In this document: piece by piece, positions 1 through 7,567 of the stretch
How the letters are laid out: each line of letters starts with the position of its first letter
Position numbering within the stretch: the first letter of the stretch is position 1
Notes under the pieces: model-generated
Told to the model about the DNA's origin: nothing
What the model saw: the letters and a program-made list of their open reading frames with translations, nothing else
Databases searched by the model: none
Source of the DNA: Puteibacter caeruleilacunae
GTDB taxonomy: Bacteria; Bacteroidota; Bacteroidia; Bacteroidales; Prolixibacteraceae
Assembly: GCA_005217565.1 (NCBI GenBank)
Contig: SJCO01000028.1
Span: 1-36,132 of the forward strand
Direction: 5' to 3'
Length of the DNA stretch: 36,132 nt
Position numbers and translations under genes: made by a program

Positions 1-2
1 GA

Positions 3-149
3 TGTTGTAAAGCCTGTGATGTAAACTTCTACGAGTGGCTAGTTTTCTTTTTGAATAATGTCCACAACTACGACAACGATTATACGAAAGATCTTGCTGA
101 ACTGCTGCCTCATAATTTTAAGCAGCAACACACCAACGTCCAATCGTAA
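3..149 (+). CDS. IS66-family transposase, C-terminal end (partial, cut by window edge)
   Basis: An open frame enters from the left edge and stops at TAA 147-149, giving 48 residues. It has the layout of the extreme C-terminus of IS66-type transposases: a short helix beginning CKACDVN, then the conserved Trp-Leu (FYEWL), a helix, and the closing ELLPHNFK, which resembles the family's usual leucine-leucine-proline-x-asparagine ending. This part of the protein lies beyond the DDE catalytic core, so activity cannot be judged. No inverted-repeat end of the element was recognised downstream. A tyrosine recombinase remnant follows on the other strand, so the left edge is probably mobile-element debris. 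The family call rests on motif memory, not a search. Confidence 0.6.
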   Translation, partial: CCKACDVNFYEWLVFFLNNVHNYDNDYTKDLAELLPHNFKQQHTNVQS

Positions 150-694
150 ATCTCCTGATTCTATCAGAGTTCTCCGAATAATTTAGAGAAACTCTCAAAG
201 ATATATCCTTGAACTTTGAAAGTTTTACGTGGTTTACCGGATGCTTACCTTCTTCAGGATCTCTTTAACCATCTAGTGTATTGGGATCATAACCTTTGGT
301 CCGTTCTTATTCACAATGGCAGAATGAAGTTTTCAGTAACCTGGCATTCTGGATCTATGTTCAAGTAATTTTCAATCCTCATACCGGTACAGCAGCCTAT
401 TATAAACAGATCCCTGGCTTTGTCTAGGTAGCCATGGCTAAAACGGAGTGACCATGCCAGATGATATTAGTTCAAAGAAGGATAAATCTGTGGAAGCGGC
501 TTTTAACGTGATGGGGATAATGAAAATTGAAGTACCTCCTCATTATGAAACTGAAGACTTTGAATCTCAATCAGGCTAAAATAGATTATACATTGGAAAA
601 CGTCGAGAATATTTTATAAACCGTATATTCGATTTTATATTTACATTGTGTTTAAGGATTTTTGTAGTGAGTTTAATGATTTAAAGTCGTGATT
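150..694. other. Gene-poor stretch with mobile-element debris
   Basis: Besides the recombinase remnant at 236-454 this stretch holds an imperfect hairpin just after the transposase stop (arms about 166-174 and 186-195), which may terminate the IS transcript. It also holds a 41-codon plus-strand ORF at 454-579 (starts MPDDISSKKD, ends FESQSG) that I do not recognise and that could be chance. The part from 580 to 694 is very AT-rich and must contain the promoter of the lytS-like gene, but no clean TAnnTTTG element was found. Confidence 0.4.
236..454 (-). pseudogene. Decayed tyrosine recombinase (phage-type integrase) fragment
   Basis: On the minus strand from 454 to 311 a frame reads LDKARDLFIIGCCTGMRIE, which matches the start of the catalytic domain of Bacteroidota tyrosine recombinases (an R-D-L-F helix, then T-G-x-R carrying the first catalytic arginine). 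The frame then stops. A second frame continues with VNKNGPKVMIPIH, a stop, and MVKEILKK, matching the Lys-beta-hairpin and the following I-P-I segment of the same domain. The His-x-x-Arg and Tyr boxes are absent. With at least one frameshift and one internal stop, this is a remnant of an excised or eroded mobile element. Confidence 0.5.
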
Positions 695-1714
695 ATGAAA
701 AAAACAATTTTGTTCTCATTGCATGGTTTTATATGGTTTTGTGACCTTTGCATAATTTTTCTTGCAACACTTGCCGGAAATCTATGGGCAAATGAAAATG
801 TACTCAATGGCTTAACAGGCTTTCTCGGACTTGCGTTGTGGTCGTTGATATTGTTCTATATTGGTTATTCTTTTATCGTTCCCAAAATCTTTTCACAAGG
901 GAAAATCTTCGAAGGAATTGTAGCGATTTCTATCACAGGCTTGGCTTCTTCCTTCATCATGAATTTCGAAGATGTCATTTCAGTAATATCCGGAAATGGT
1001 GGGATAGATTATTCTTTCTCAGGTTTTATCCAGGTAGCGTTCCTGAGTATTTTTATTTGTGCGTCAGGAGTATTCCTTCGACTTTTTATTAATTGGATTA
1101 ATGAAGAACAAAAGAAAAAGGAACTTGAGAATGAAAGAATAAAAATGAAGCTACAGGTGCTTGTCAATCAGAATAATCCGCATTTTATTTTCAATGTTCT
1201 AAATAATATCGATTCACTAATAACATCTAAACCCGCTAGAGCTTCTGAAACAATCAATAAACTGTCGACATTGTTAAGATATAACTATACAAATTCAGAA
1301 AACGACAAAGTGCCTATACGTTCTGAAATCGAATATATCGAAAACTATATCGAGCTTCAATCTTTACGACTCGACCATGAGATTAACGTTCAATGGGAAG
1401 TAAGTCCCAGACTTGAAGGGATCAATATTGTTCCTTTGATTTTCCTCCCATTTGTTGAGAACGCTTTTAAACATGGAAATACAGACAACAATCATCCTAT
1501 TCAATTAAGAGTCGATTTGCAGGGCAATGAAGTTCACTTTGAATGCAAAAACAGCTATAATTCATCCAACACACAAAAAGCAGTCTCCGGATTCGGAATC
1601 TCGAATATTGTGAAAAGGCTTGATTTGATGTACGCTGATAATTACAAACTAAATATCGAAAACGAAAAAGAAATCTATTCTGTCTCACTAATTTTGAAAG
1701 TAGATGAAGATTAA
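695..1714 (+). CDS. LytS/YehU-type sensor histidine kinase
   Basis: This is a membrane-bound sensor kinase of the His_kinase (LytS) family that phosphorylates a LytTR response regulator. Four hydrophobic segments fill residues 1-135, followed by a short charged linker (EEQKKKELENE). The phospho-acceptor is H163 in NNPHFIFNVLNNI, the hallmark of this family. The ATPase N-box reads PFVENAFKHG, and a glycine box FGISNIVKRL follows. I chose ATG 695 over the in-frame GTG 689 because MKKTILF is a usual opening and GTG lies only two codons upstream. The stop overlaps the next gene by 11 bp, so kinase and regulator are translationally coupled. The ligand is unknown; the sensor region is just the membrane part, with no periplasmic domain. 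Confidence 0.9.
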   Translation: MKKTILFSLHGFIWFCDLCIIFLATLAGNLWANENVLNGLTGFLGLALWSLILFYIGYSFIVPKIFSQGKIFEGIVAISITGLASSFIMNFEDVISVISGNGGIDYSFSGFIQVAFLSIFICASGVFLRLFINWINEEQKKKELENERIKMKLQVLVNQNNPHFIFNVLNNIDSLITSKPARASETINKLSTLLRYNYTNSENDKVPIRSEIEYIENYIELQSLRLDHEINVQWEVSPRLEGINIVPLIFLPFVENAFKHGNTDNNHPIQLRVDLQGNEVHFECKNSYNSSNTQKAVSGFGISNIVKRLDLMYADNYKLNIENEKEIYSVSLILKVDED

Positions 1715-2414
1715 ATGTATTATCATAGAAGATGAAAAACTGGCTGCAGAAAAACTGGCAAGTTATATTGAAAAGATTTCTGTAATTGAATTAGTATCAG
1801 TCTTTAAAGATGGTATTTCTGCTATTAACTACCTGCAAGACAACAGCGTCGATATCATATTCCTTGATATTGAAATGAAGGACTTTAATGGATTACAATT
1901 TCTGCAGGCAATGAAGGTGAGACCTGCGGTTATTATAACATCTGCTTACGAAAAGTATGCCTTGGCTGGTTACGAGTTTTCAGTAATCGATTATTTACTA
2001 AAACCTTATACGTTGGAAAGATTTCTACAGGCAGTTGATAAAGTGATTAATTTCAATCAGCTGAAAGAAAAGGCAAAAAACTATGAACTGATTGCATCTC
2101 AAAGTAATGAGTATATTTTTATTAAATCGGAAAACCGAATTGAGAAGGTTGTTTTGGAGGATATACTTTTTATTGAAGGGATGAAAGATTACTTAAGAAT
2201 TCATACTACCTCAAAAAAGATTATGACACTGCAGAGTTTTAAAGGAATACTTAAACATCTTCCTGAAAATGTCTTTTTGCGTGTTCACAATTCATATATT
2301 ATTTCATTAAGCAGAGTGGAGAATATTGAAAGAAACCGTATTAAAATTGGTGAGACTTATATCCCCATCAGCGATAAATACAAAGACAATTTCTTTCGTT
2401 CAATAAAGTCTTAA
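1704..2414 (+). CDS. LytTR-family response regulator
   Basis: This is a two-component response regulator of 236 aa. The receiver domain covers residues 1-120: acidic pair E9/D10, phospho-acceptor D55 in IIFLDIEM, the Thr/Ser switch near VIITSAYEKYA, and conserved K100 in YLLKPY. A LytTR DNA-binding domain covers about residues 135-235, with the typical FIKSENRIEKV opening and the FLRVHNSYIISLSRVENI block. It overlaps the upstream kinase gene by 11 bp and is surely its partner. The serine hydrolase gene starts 76 bp downstream on the same strand and may belong to the same transcript or be a target, which is inference. Confidence 0.92.
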   Translation: MKIKCIIIEDEKLAAEKLASYIEKISVIELVSVFKDGISAINYLQDNSVDIIFLDIEMKDFNGLQFLQAMKVRPAVIITSAYEKYALAGYEFSVIDYLLKPYTLERFLQAVDKVINFNQLKEKAKNYELIASQSNEYIFIKSENRIEKVVLEDILFIEGMKDYLRIHTTSKKIMTLQSFKGILKHLPENVFLRVHNSYIISLSRVENIERNRIKIGETYIPISDKYKDNFFRSIKS

Positions 2415-2490
2415 ACCTTACTGGCATATCATCAAATAATTGCTGTTTTCACCGCAAAATGGGATTACTCACACCTAAATTTACAATAAA

Positions 2491-3897
2491 ATGAAGACAA
2501 TAACGCATACACTTTTTACAGGATTAGTCCTAATTACAAGCACTTTGAGTGCTCAACAGGTCTCTGTTTCAGACGTAGGAGACAATTTGGACAAGCAAAT
2601 AGAGAAAATACTAGGAGAAACCGGAGTCCCATCAATCTCCTATACAATTTTTGATTCCGATTCATTGCTATTAAGCAACGCAATAGGATACAGTAATGTC
2701 TCTCTAAAAGTCCCGGTATCAAAAAACACAATATACAATACGGGATCAACCTTTAAATTCGTTACCGCTATGAGTATTATGCAATTACACGCTGCCAATA
2801 AACTAAATATTGATTTGCCGATTGCAAATTACCTGAAAGGAACTTCTTATACCGATTTAGATAAAGACAATCCGGTAACACTTAGGCATTTGTTAAGTCA
2901 TCGTTCTGGATTAGCTGGCGAAACGATCAGAATTCCTATCTGGGAGAGAGATTTACCTGCGCCCCTCGATTCTTTAATCAAAGGAATAAAACCTTTCCAA
3001 AAACCGGGAATCGAATTTAAATATTGTAATTATTGCTATGGTATTGCAGGTTTGATAATCCAAAATATAACCAACCAAACTTTTGACGAATACGTAAAGG
3101 AAAATCTTTTAAAACCTTTATCTATTAAAGATACAGCACCATTTAATCCAACACCCGAAATGACAGAAAAAATGGCTCTACCGTATAATAAGGAGAATAA
3201 TACGGCGGTTGCTGAGAGCTACTATAGGTACAATGTATATCCTGCTGGTGATGCTTATTTTACACCTGCTGAAATGGCTACGTTGTTAATTCCGCAACTA
3301 AATAATGGCTCTTATAATGGTGTTTCCATTTTAGATTCTGTTTGGGTAGCCGAAATGCAAACCAATCAATTTACACCCAATAAGTACGGCCTAGGTATTG
3401 GTTTAACACCCAATAAAGACGGTAAACTATTGTTACATGGTGGCAGTGTTCCTGGATTTAGTTCGTATTTTATTCTTGATACTAAAACTAAGAAAGGTAT
3501 TTATACAATGGCAAACTGTAGCGATAGTGGTGATATCTTGTTGGCGCTTTCGGAATACGCCATAAAGCAACTAAGAGGGGGAGGGCACATTGCCGATTTG
3601 CCAAGTTTTGCGAAAAAAGAATACAGAGAAAAATCACTTAATAATGATCTAATCAGTAAATATACAGGCAAATACGAACTGGCTCCTGAAGTATTTATGA
3701 ACGTTTTTGTTGAAGATGCGAAATTATTTATTCAAGTTACCAGACAACCGAAAGTTCAAATATATCCTTACGAAGCGAATAAGTTCTTCCTTAAGGTAAC
3801 GGATGCTCAAGTAGTCTTCAATTTAATTGATAATGGACAAGTGAAAAGTCTAACCTTGCACCAAAAGGGTAAAAGCATAAATGCAATAAGACTATAA
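2491..3897 (+). CDS. Exported beta-lactamase-family (class C-like) serine hydrolase
   Basis: This is a PF00144-type serine hydrolase or penicillin-binding-protein-like enzyme of 468 aa. An N-terminal signal peptide ends near LSAQ (residue about 21), so the protein is exported. The active-site motifs are all present: SxxK as S86-T-F-K89, YxN as Y178-C-N180, and HGG at H316 (this replaces the KTG triad, as in esterase-like members). A beta-rich C-terminal domain (about residues 370-468) resembles the lipocalin-like tail found in such proteins. Substrate cannot be told from sequence: peptidoglycan peptides, D-amino-acid peptides or esters are possible, and true beta-lactamase activity is not implied. 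It lies 76 bp after the LytTR regulator. Confidence 0.85.
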   Translation: MKTITHTLFTGLVLITSTLSAQQVSVSDVGDNLDKQIEKILGETGVPSISYTIFDSDSLLLSNAIGYSNVSLKVPVSKNTIYNTGSTFKFVTAMSIMQLHAANKLNIDLPIANYLKGTSYTDLDKDNPVTLRHLLSHRSGLAGETIRIPIWERDLPAPLDSLIKGIKPFQKPGIEFKYCNYCYGIAGLIIQNITNQTFDEYVKENLLKPLSIKDTAPFNPTPEMTEKMALPYNKENNTAVAESYYRYNVYPAGDAYFTPAEMATLLIPQLNNGSYNGVSILDSVWVAEMQTNQFTPNKYGLGIGLTPNKDGKLLLHGGSVPGFSSYFILDTKTKKGIYTMANCSDSGDILLALSEYAIKQLRGGGHIADLPSFAKKEYREKSLNNDLISKYTGKYELAPEVFMNVFVEDAKLFIQVTRQPKVQIYPYEANKFFLKVTDAQVVFNLIDNGQVKSLTLHQKGKSINAIRL

Positions 3898-4065
3898 TAA
3901 TTTGGGGGATTTATTATTCCCTTGTGCTTTATTGAAGTGTCTTATGATTACCTGTTTTGCTTGCCTTAGGAAGTCATGGATTAAAAGAAGGTCTATCATC
4001 AGGCTTGACGGGTCCTGATCAGCGAATCTAGAAATCAAAATCGTTGAGGTAAGTTGCACTGTTAA

Positions 4066-4111
4066 TTTCCGTACATTTTAGTTCTATTTACGGATATTTT
4101 CCGTACTTTTG
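4066..4111 (+). promoter_or_regulatory. Promoter and palindromic operator of the DUF1778/GNAT toxin-antitoxin pair
   Basis: A perfect palindrome TACGGA-TATTT-TCCGTA occupies 4089-4105 and runs into a Bacteroidota -7 element TACTTTTG at 4104-4111. A further half-site TTTCCGTAC is at 4066-4074, a direct repeat of 4098-4106 with 32-bp spacing. The arrangement fits autorepression by a ribbon-helix-helix antitoxin. A close ribosome-binding-like AGGAG (4131-4135) follows before the antitoxin ATG. Confidence 0.55.
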
Positions 4112-4137
4112 TGTATGGGATATAATGAGTAGGAGTT

Positions 4138-4413
4138 ATGAATCAAGAAAAAGCAAGATTTGATACGAGATTGCCGAAAGAGCAAAAGCAATTCTTTGAA
4201 AGGGCTGCTTTGTTGGGAGGATATAGAAATCTAACAGATTTTGTTATCGCCACTGTACAAAGTAAAGCAAAGGAGATTATTGAAGAAAGAGAACAAGTTA
4301 TTGCTTCGCAAAAGGATAACGAGATCTTTTTTGATGCCTTGGTTAATCCTCCAAAACCTAACAAGGATTTACTATCTGCAAAGGAGGCATATAATAAAGC
4401 TATGAACAAATGA
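4138..4413 (+). CDS. DUF1778 ribbon-helix-helix antitoxin
   Basis: This 91-aa protein is a type II antitoxin of the TacA/AtaR (DUF1778) family. The N-terminal half is the ribbon-helix-helix: strand ARFDTRLP, then helices KEQKQFFERAALLGG and NLTDFVIATVQSKAKEIIEE. The C-terminal tail (residues 55-91) is the charged, flexible part that wraps the acetyltransferase toxin in known complexes. Its stop overlaps the toxin start as ATGA, the usual coupled arrangement with antitoxin first. It should bind the palindrome at 4089-4105 to repress its own operon, in complex with the toxin; this is family knowledge applied to the site seen here. Confidence 0.9.
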   Translation: MNQEKARFDTRLPKEQKQFFERAALLGGYRNLTDFVIATVQSKAKEIIEEREQVIASQKDNEIFFDALVNPPKPNKDLLSAKEAYNKAMNK

Positions 4414-4913
4414 GTTATTTAAGTCGACCACTTGATCTAAAGCTTAATAGAAAGAATTTTACCTGTGGAAAGGATTTATTAGACAATTATTTTCGAAAAC
4501 AAGCAAGTCAGGATGTAAAAAGGAAATTATCAGCTTGCTTTGTATTAATAGACGAAGGATCAAGTAATATTGCAGGATATTATACTCTATCAAGTAATGG
4601 CATTTCTAATAGCTTCGTTCCAGATTCATTTAGAAAGAAACTACCAAGGACATATACATCTTTACCAACAATACTTCTGGGTAGATTCGCAATTGATAAG
4701 AATTTTCAAGGGAAAGGACTAGGAAAAGTATTGTTAATTGACGCGTTAAAAAGATGTTTAGATACATCTGATACAATCGGTGCTTTTGCTGTTATTGTTG
4801 ATCCATTAGATATTGAGGCTGAAAGATTCTATTTTAAGTACGGATTCATGAAATTACAGGATAGCGGAAAAATGTTTTTACCAATGAAAACGATAAAAGA
4901 ACTATTTGCATAA
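4410..4913 (+). CDS. GNAT-family acetyltransferase toxin (TacT/AtaT-like)
   Basis: The 167-aa protein belongs to the GNAT toxins that acetylate the amino group on charged aminoacyl-tRNA and block translation. The N-terminus (FTCGKDLLDNYFRKQASQD) and the strand IAGYYTLSS are typical of this group. Acetyl-CoA motif A is seen as GRFAIDKNFQGKGLGKVLL (residues 91-109, with the Q-x-x-G-x-G loop). The proposed catalytic tyrosine is Y141 in ERFYFKYGF. The length is normal and all motifs are intact, so the toxin is probably active. It starts inside the antitoxin stop codon. Which tRNA it modifies cannot be read from sequence. Confidence 0.9.
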   Translation: MSYLSRPLDLKLNRKNFTCGKDLLDNYFRKQASQDVKRKLSACFVLIDEGSSNIAGYYTLSSNGISNSFVPDSFRKKLPRTYTSLPTILLGRFAIDKNFQGKGLGKVLLIDALKRCLDTSDTIGAFAVIVDPLDIEAERFYFKYGFMKLQDSGKMFLPMKTIKELFA

Positions 4914-4940
4914 AATACAGTTGTTTCGGTTTTCTCTTGA

Positions 4941-7355
4941 TTATTCATATCTCAACGCTTGTACAGGATTCTTGGTAGCTGCACTCCAACTACGCCATGA
5001 AACCGTTATAACAGCAATAACTAAGGCTAATACTCCTGCCGAGGCGAAAATCGACCAGCTTAAATTAATTTTATAGGCGAAGTTTTCGAGCCATTTAGTC
5101 ATGGCATAATAGGCAATCGGACAGGCTACAACAAAAGCTATTGCTACCCATTTAATAAAGTCGCGGTTAAGCATTACCAGTATCTCGCTTACTTTGGCAC
5201 CATTTACTTTACGAATACCGATTTCTTTTATGCGTTGTTCTGCAACAAATGCAGCCAACGCTAAAAGACCTAAATTGGCTATGAATATAGTAATGATAGA
5301 TAATATTGAAGCCAAACTTTTAGTCTGTACCTCAGCCTTATAGAAGCGTCCAAAATCTTCATCAAAAAATGTATATTCAAAAGGTTGTCCGCCTGCATAT
5401 TTATCCCAACTATGCTCAATTGTTTTCAAATTCTTCTGAATATCTCCACTAATTCTAACACTTAGGTAACTACCACGTGCCTTCAGAATATTCGCATTAC
5501 TAAGCAGTACCACCGAACTTAAGTCCTGATGTAACGGATGGAGATGCAAATCTTTTATTACCCCTATTATTGTGAATGTACCCTCCTCGGTTTTCTTCCT
5601 TTTGTATATCTTTTTGCCAATAGGATCTTCTAATCCCAGTTCTTTTAATGCTGATTCACAAATAACAATAGACTTAGAATTGGCATCATTTCCTTCTTCG
5701 AAAAAGCGACCTTGCAAAAGCTCTATTTGATATGCCTTTAAAAAGTCAGCATCCACCCACAATTGATTCATCCCTTTGGAATTGTCTTTTGTATCGTGGA
5801 AAAACAAATTTCCAGAGGAACATCTTCCAGGAATATGAGTAGAATTACTGGCCTCTAAAATTCCTGGCTGAGTGAGTATCTCGCTCGTAAATGCAGATCT
5901 GTTAATCCATTTATGATGTACATTTTTAAGTATTACCAGATTTTCTTTATTATAGCCCATTTCTTTATTCTGAAAAAGATCGAGCTGTTTATTTATACAG
6001 AAGGTTCCGGCAAAAAGTATGATCGTTACAATTAATTGAACCACGACCAAACCACTTCGTAAATTCCCAAGAGCGCCTTTTGTCTTGTGCGTTCCACTCA
6101 TCACAGTTACCGGTTTAAACGAGGCCAAAAAGAAAGCCGGATAACTTCCCGAAATTATAGCTATAATCAATCCAAAAACAAGCAGCAAGGGGAGCGTTAT
6201 AAGATTGTCGGTGTATGACAATGTAAGTTCTTTATCAATTAAATTATTAAAGAATGGGAGTAATGTTTTTATTAAAATCAAGGCTATTATTAAAGCTAGG
6301 AAGGTGAACAGCAATGATTCTGATAAAAACTGTATGATGAGGTTTTTTCGATTAGAACCCAACGATTTCTTTATGCCGACTTCCTTAGCACGATTTGTTG
6401 AATTGGCGGTAGACAAGTTCATGTAATTAATGCTAGCATTGGCCAGAATAAAAATGGCAATGATTGAAATGATTATTATATAGCTTTTACTTCCCGATGC
6501 TTCGGGACCTAATATCACATCTCTGTTAAAGTAAATATCTGATAACGGTTGTGTATAATACTCATACTTGTTTCCCTTTGCTAGAGATTCCTCAAGTGAA
6601 ACACCCTTAACCTGCTTCATATAAGGTCCCACATATTTCTTAACGATTTCAGCCAACTTTGCATCTACTGCTGCTTTTGAGGCTCCCTGTTTCAATAATA
6701 CATATGTGTGATGGATATTAAGCAGCCAGTTTGTCCCGTTGATGGCAGGAATGCTTTTGATGGAAGCTAAAAAATCAGGCTTGTAATGTGAGTTTGAGGG
6801 AAAATCTTTGATTACTCCTGTTACTACATAGTCATTTCTATCTTTTTGCGAAAGCGTTCGTCCAAGAGGATTTTGATCACCAAAATAGCGCTTTGCTGTA
6901 GACTCTGTTAATACCACAGTGAAAGGCTCTGTCAGTGCTAGCCCAGGATCTCCATAAATAAACGATGTCGTAAAGAAATTAAAGAAGTTAGCGTCGACGA
7001 AACTCCACTTCGTTTCGTTGAATATTTTATTATTGTATTCAATCACCAGTGGCCTATATTTCGTAACGCGAACTGCATCTTCAACCTCTGGAATCTCATC
7101 TTTCATTATGCCAGCTAACGGATCGCTGGAATAAGGCCAATTATCATTGTAATTACTTCCCGATGTAATTAAATTCACCCTGTAGATCCGCTCATAGTTC
7201 TCATGATATTTATCGTGGCTAAATTCAAACTGAACATATAGCATGGTTAAAACACATGCGGTAATTCCGATTGCTAAACCAAGAATATTTATGCCTGAGT
7301 AGAACTTATTTCTTATTAAGTTTCTGAATGCGGATTTTAGATGGAATTTTATCAT
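4941..7355 (-). CDS. FtsX/MacB-type ABC transporter permease, two-repeat form
   Basis: This is an 804-aa inner-membrane protein of the large Bacteroidota FtsX-like permease family. Layout: an N-terminal RNLIRNKFYSGINILGLAIG segment and first membrane helix (about 18-42), a periplasmic MacB-type core domain, a block of three membrane helices (about 290-410), a second half starting with a membrane helix near VVVQLIVTIILFAGTFCI, a second periplasmic domain, and a last group of three helices ending PVQALRYE. Such permeases work with a separate LolD/MacB-like ATPase; none is encoded in this window, so it is an orphan here. Export of lipoproteins, peptides or drugs are all known for the superfamily. 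A sigma-54-like element sits immediately upstream. Confidence 0.88.
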   Translation of the reverse strand: MIKFHLKSAFRNLIRNKFYSGINILGLAIGITACVLTMLYVQFEFSHDKYHENYERIYRVNLITSGSNYNDNWPYSSDPLAGIMKDEIPEVEDAVRVTKYRPLVIEYNNKIFNETKWSFVDANFFNFFTTSFIYGDPGLALTEPFTVVLTESTAKRYFGDQNPLGRTLSQKDRNDYVVTGVIKDFPSNSHYKPDFLASIKSIPAINGTNWLLNIHHTYVLLKQGASKAAVDAKLAEIVKKYVGPYMKQVKGVSLEESLAKGNKYEYYTQPLSDIYFNRDVILGPEASGSKSYIIIISIIAIFILANASINYMNLSTANSTNRAKEVGIKKSLGSNRKNLIIQFLSESLLFTFLALIIALILIKTLLPFFNNLIDKELTLSYTDNLITLPLLLVFGLIIAIISGSYPAFFLASFKPVTVMSGTHKTKGALGNLRSGLVVVQLIVTIILFAGTFCINKQLDLFQNKEMGYNKENLVILKNVHHKWINRSAFTSEILTQPGILEASNSTHIPGRCSSGNLFFHDTKDNSKGMNQLWVDADFLKAYQIELLQGRFFEEGNDANSKSIVICESALKELGLEDPIGKKIYKRKKTEEGTFTIIGVIKDLHLHPLHQDLSSVVLLSNANILKARGSYLSVRISGDIQKNLKTIEHSWDKYAGGQPFEYTFFDEDFGRFYKAEVQTKSLASILSIITIFIANLGLLALAAFVAEQRIKEIGIRKVNGAKVSEILVMLNRDFIKWVAIAFVVACPIAYYAMTKWLENFAYKINLSWSIFASAGVLALVIAVITVSWRSWSAATKNPVQALRYE

Positions 7356-7367
7356 AATTCCTTTTAG

Positions 7368-7383
7368 TGCTAAAATTATGCCA
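7368..7383 (-). promoter_or_regulatory. Possible sigma-54 (-24/-12) promoter of the permease gene
   Basis: The minus strand reads TGGCATAATTTTAGCA, with GG and GC exactly 10 nt apart as sigma-54 requires and a good match at TGGCAT. The predicted start of transcription would lie only about 2-3 nt before the permease ATG at 7355, giving an almost leaderless mRNA; this is unusual and lowers confidence. A large palindrome at 7490-7528 lies at a distance where an enhancer-binding activator could act. Confidence 0.35.
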
Positions 7384-7489
7384 GAGTTGTAATGTGTTGA
7401 TCATGTGACGTATCCGCAAGATTGTTTTGATGGATTGTAAAAATAATTGGCAAAAGAATGTGTAACATTTATACACCAAGTCATGGGCT

Positions 7490-7528
7490 TTTCACACTTT
7501 CAGTATCGATAGATCTGAAAGTGTGAAA
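7490..7528. promoter_or_regulatory. Perfect 14-bp inverted repeat between MFS and permease genes
   Basis: The arms TTTCACACTTTCAG (7490-7503) and CTGAAAGTGTGAAA (7515-7528) are exact reverse complements around an 11-nt loop. The element lies 40 bp past the MFS stop and about 135 bp before the permease start, both on the minus strand. No T-tract follows the stem on the minus strand, so it is a poor factor-independent terminator for the MFS gene; it could be an mRNA 3'-end stabiliser or a large operator. Confidence 0.55.
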
Positions 7529-7567
7529 TCCGGCATAATCATTTTTTTTATGTTGATTCCCTATCCG

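Noticed and set aside
4143-4409. 88-codon minus-strand frame opposite the antitoxin gene
   Set aside because: It mirrors the DUF1778 gene codon for codon, and the plus-strand frame has clear family motifs and coupling to the GNAT toxin.
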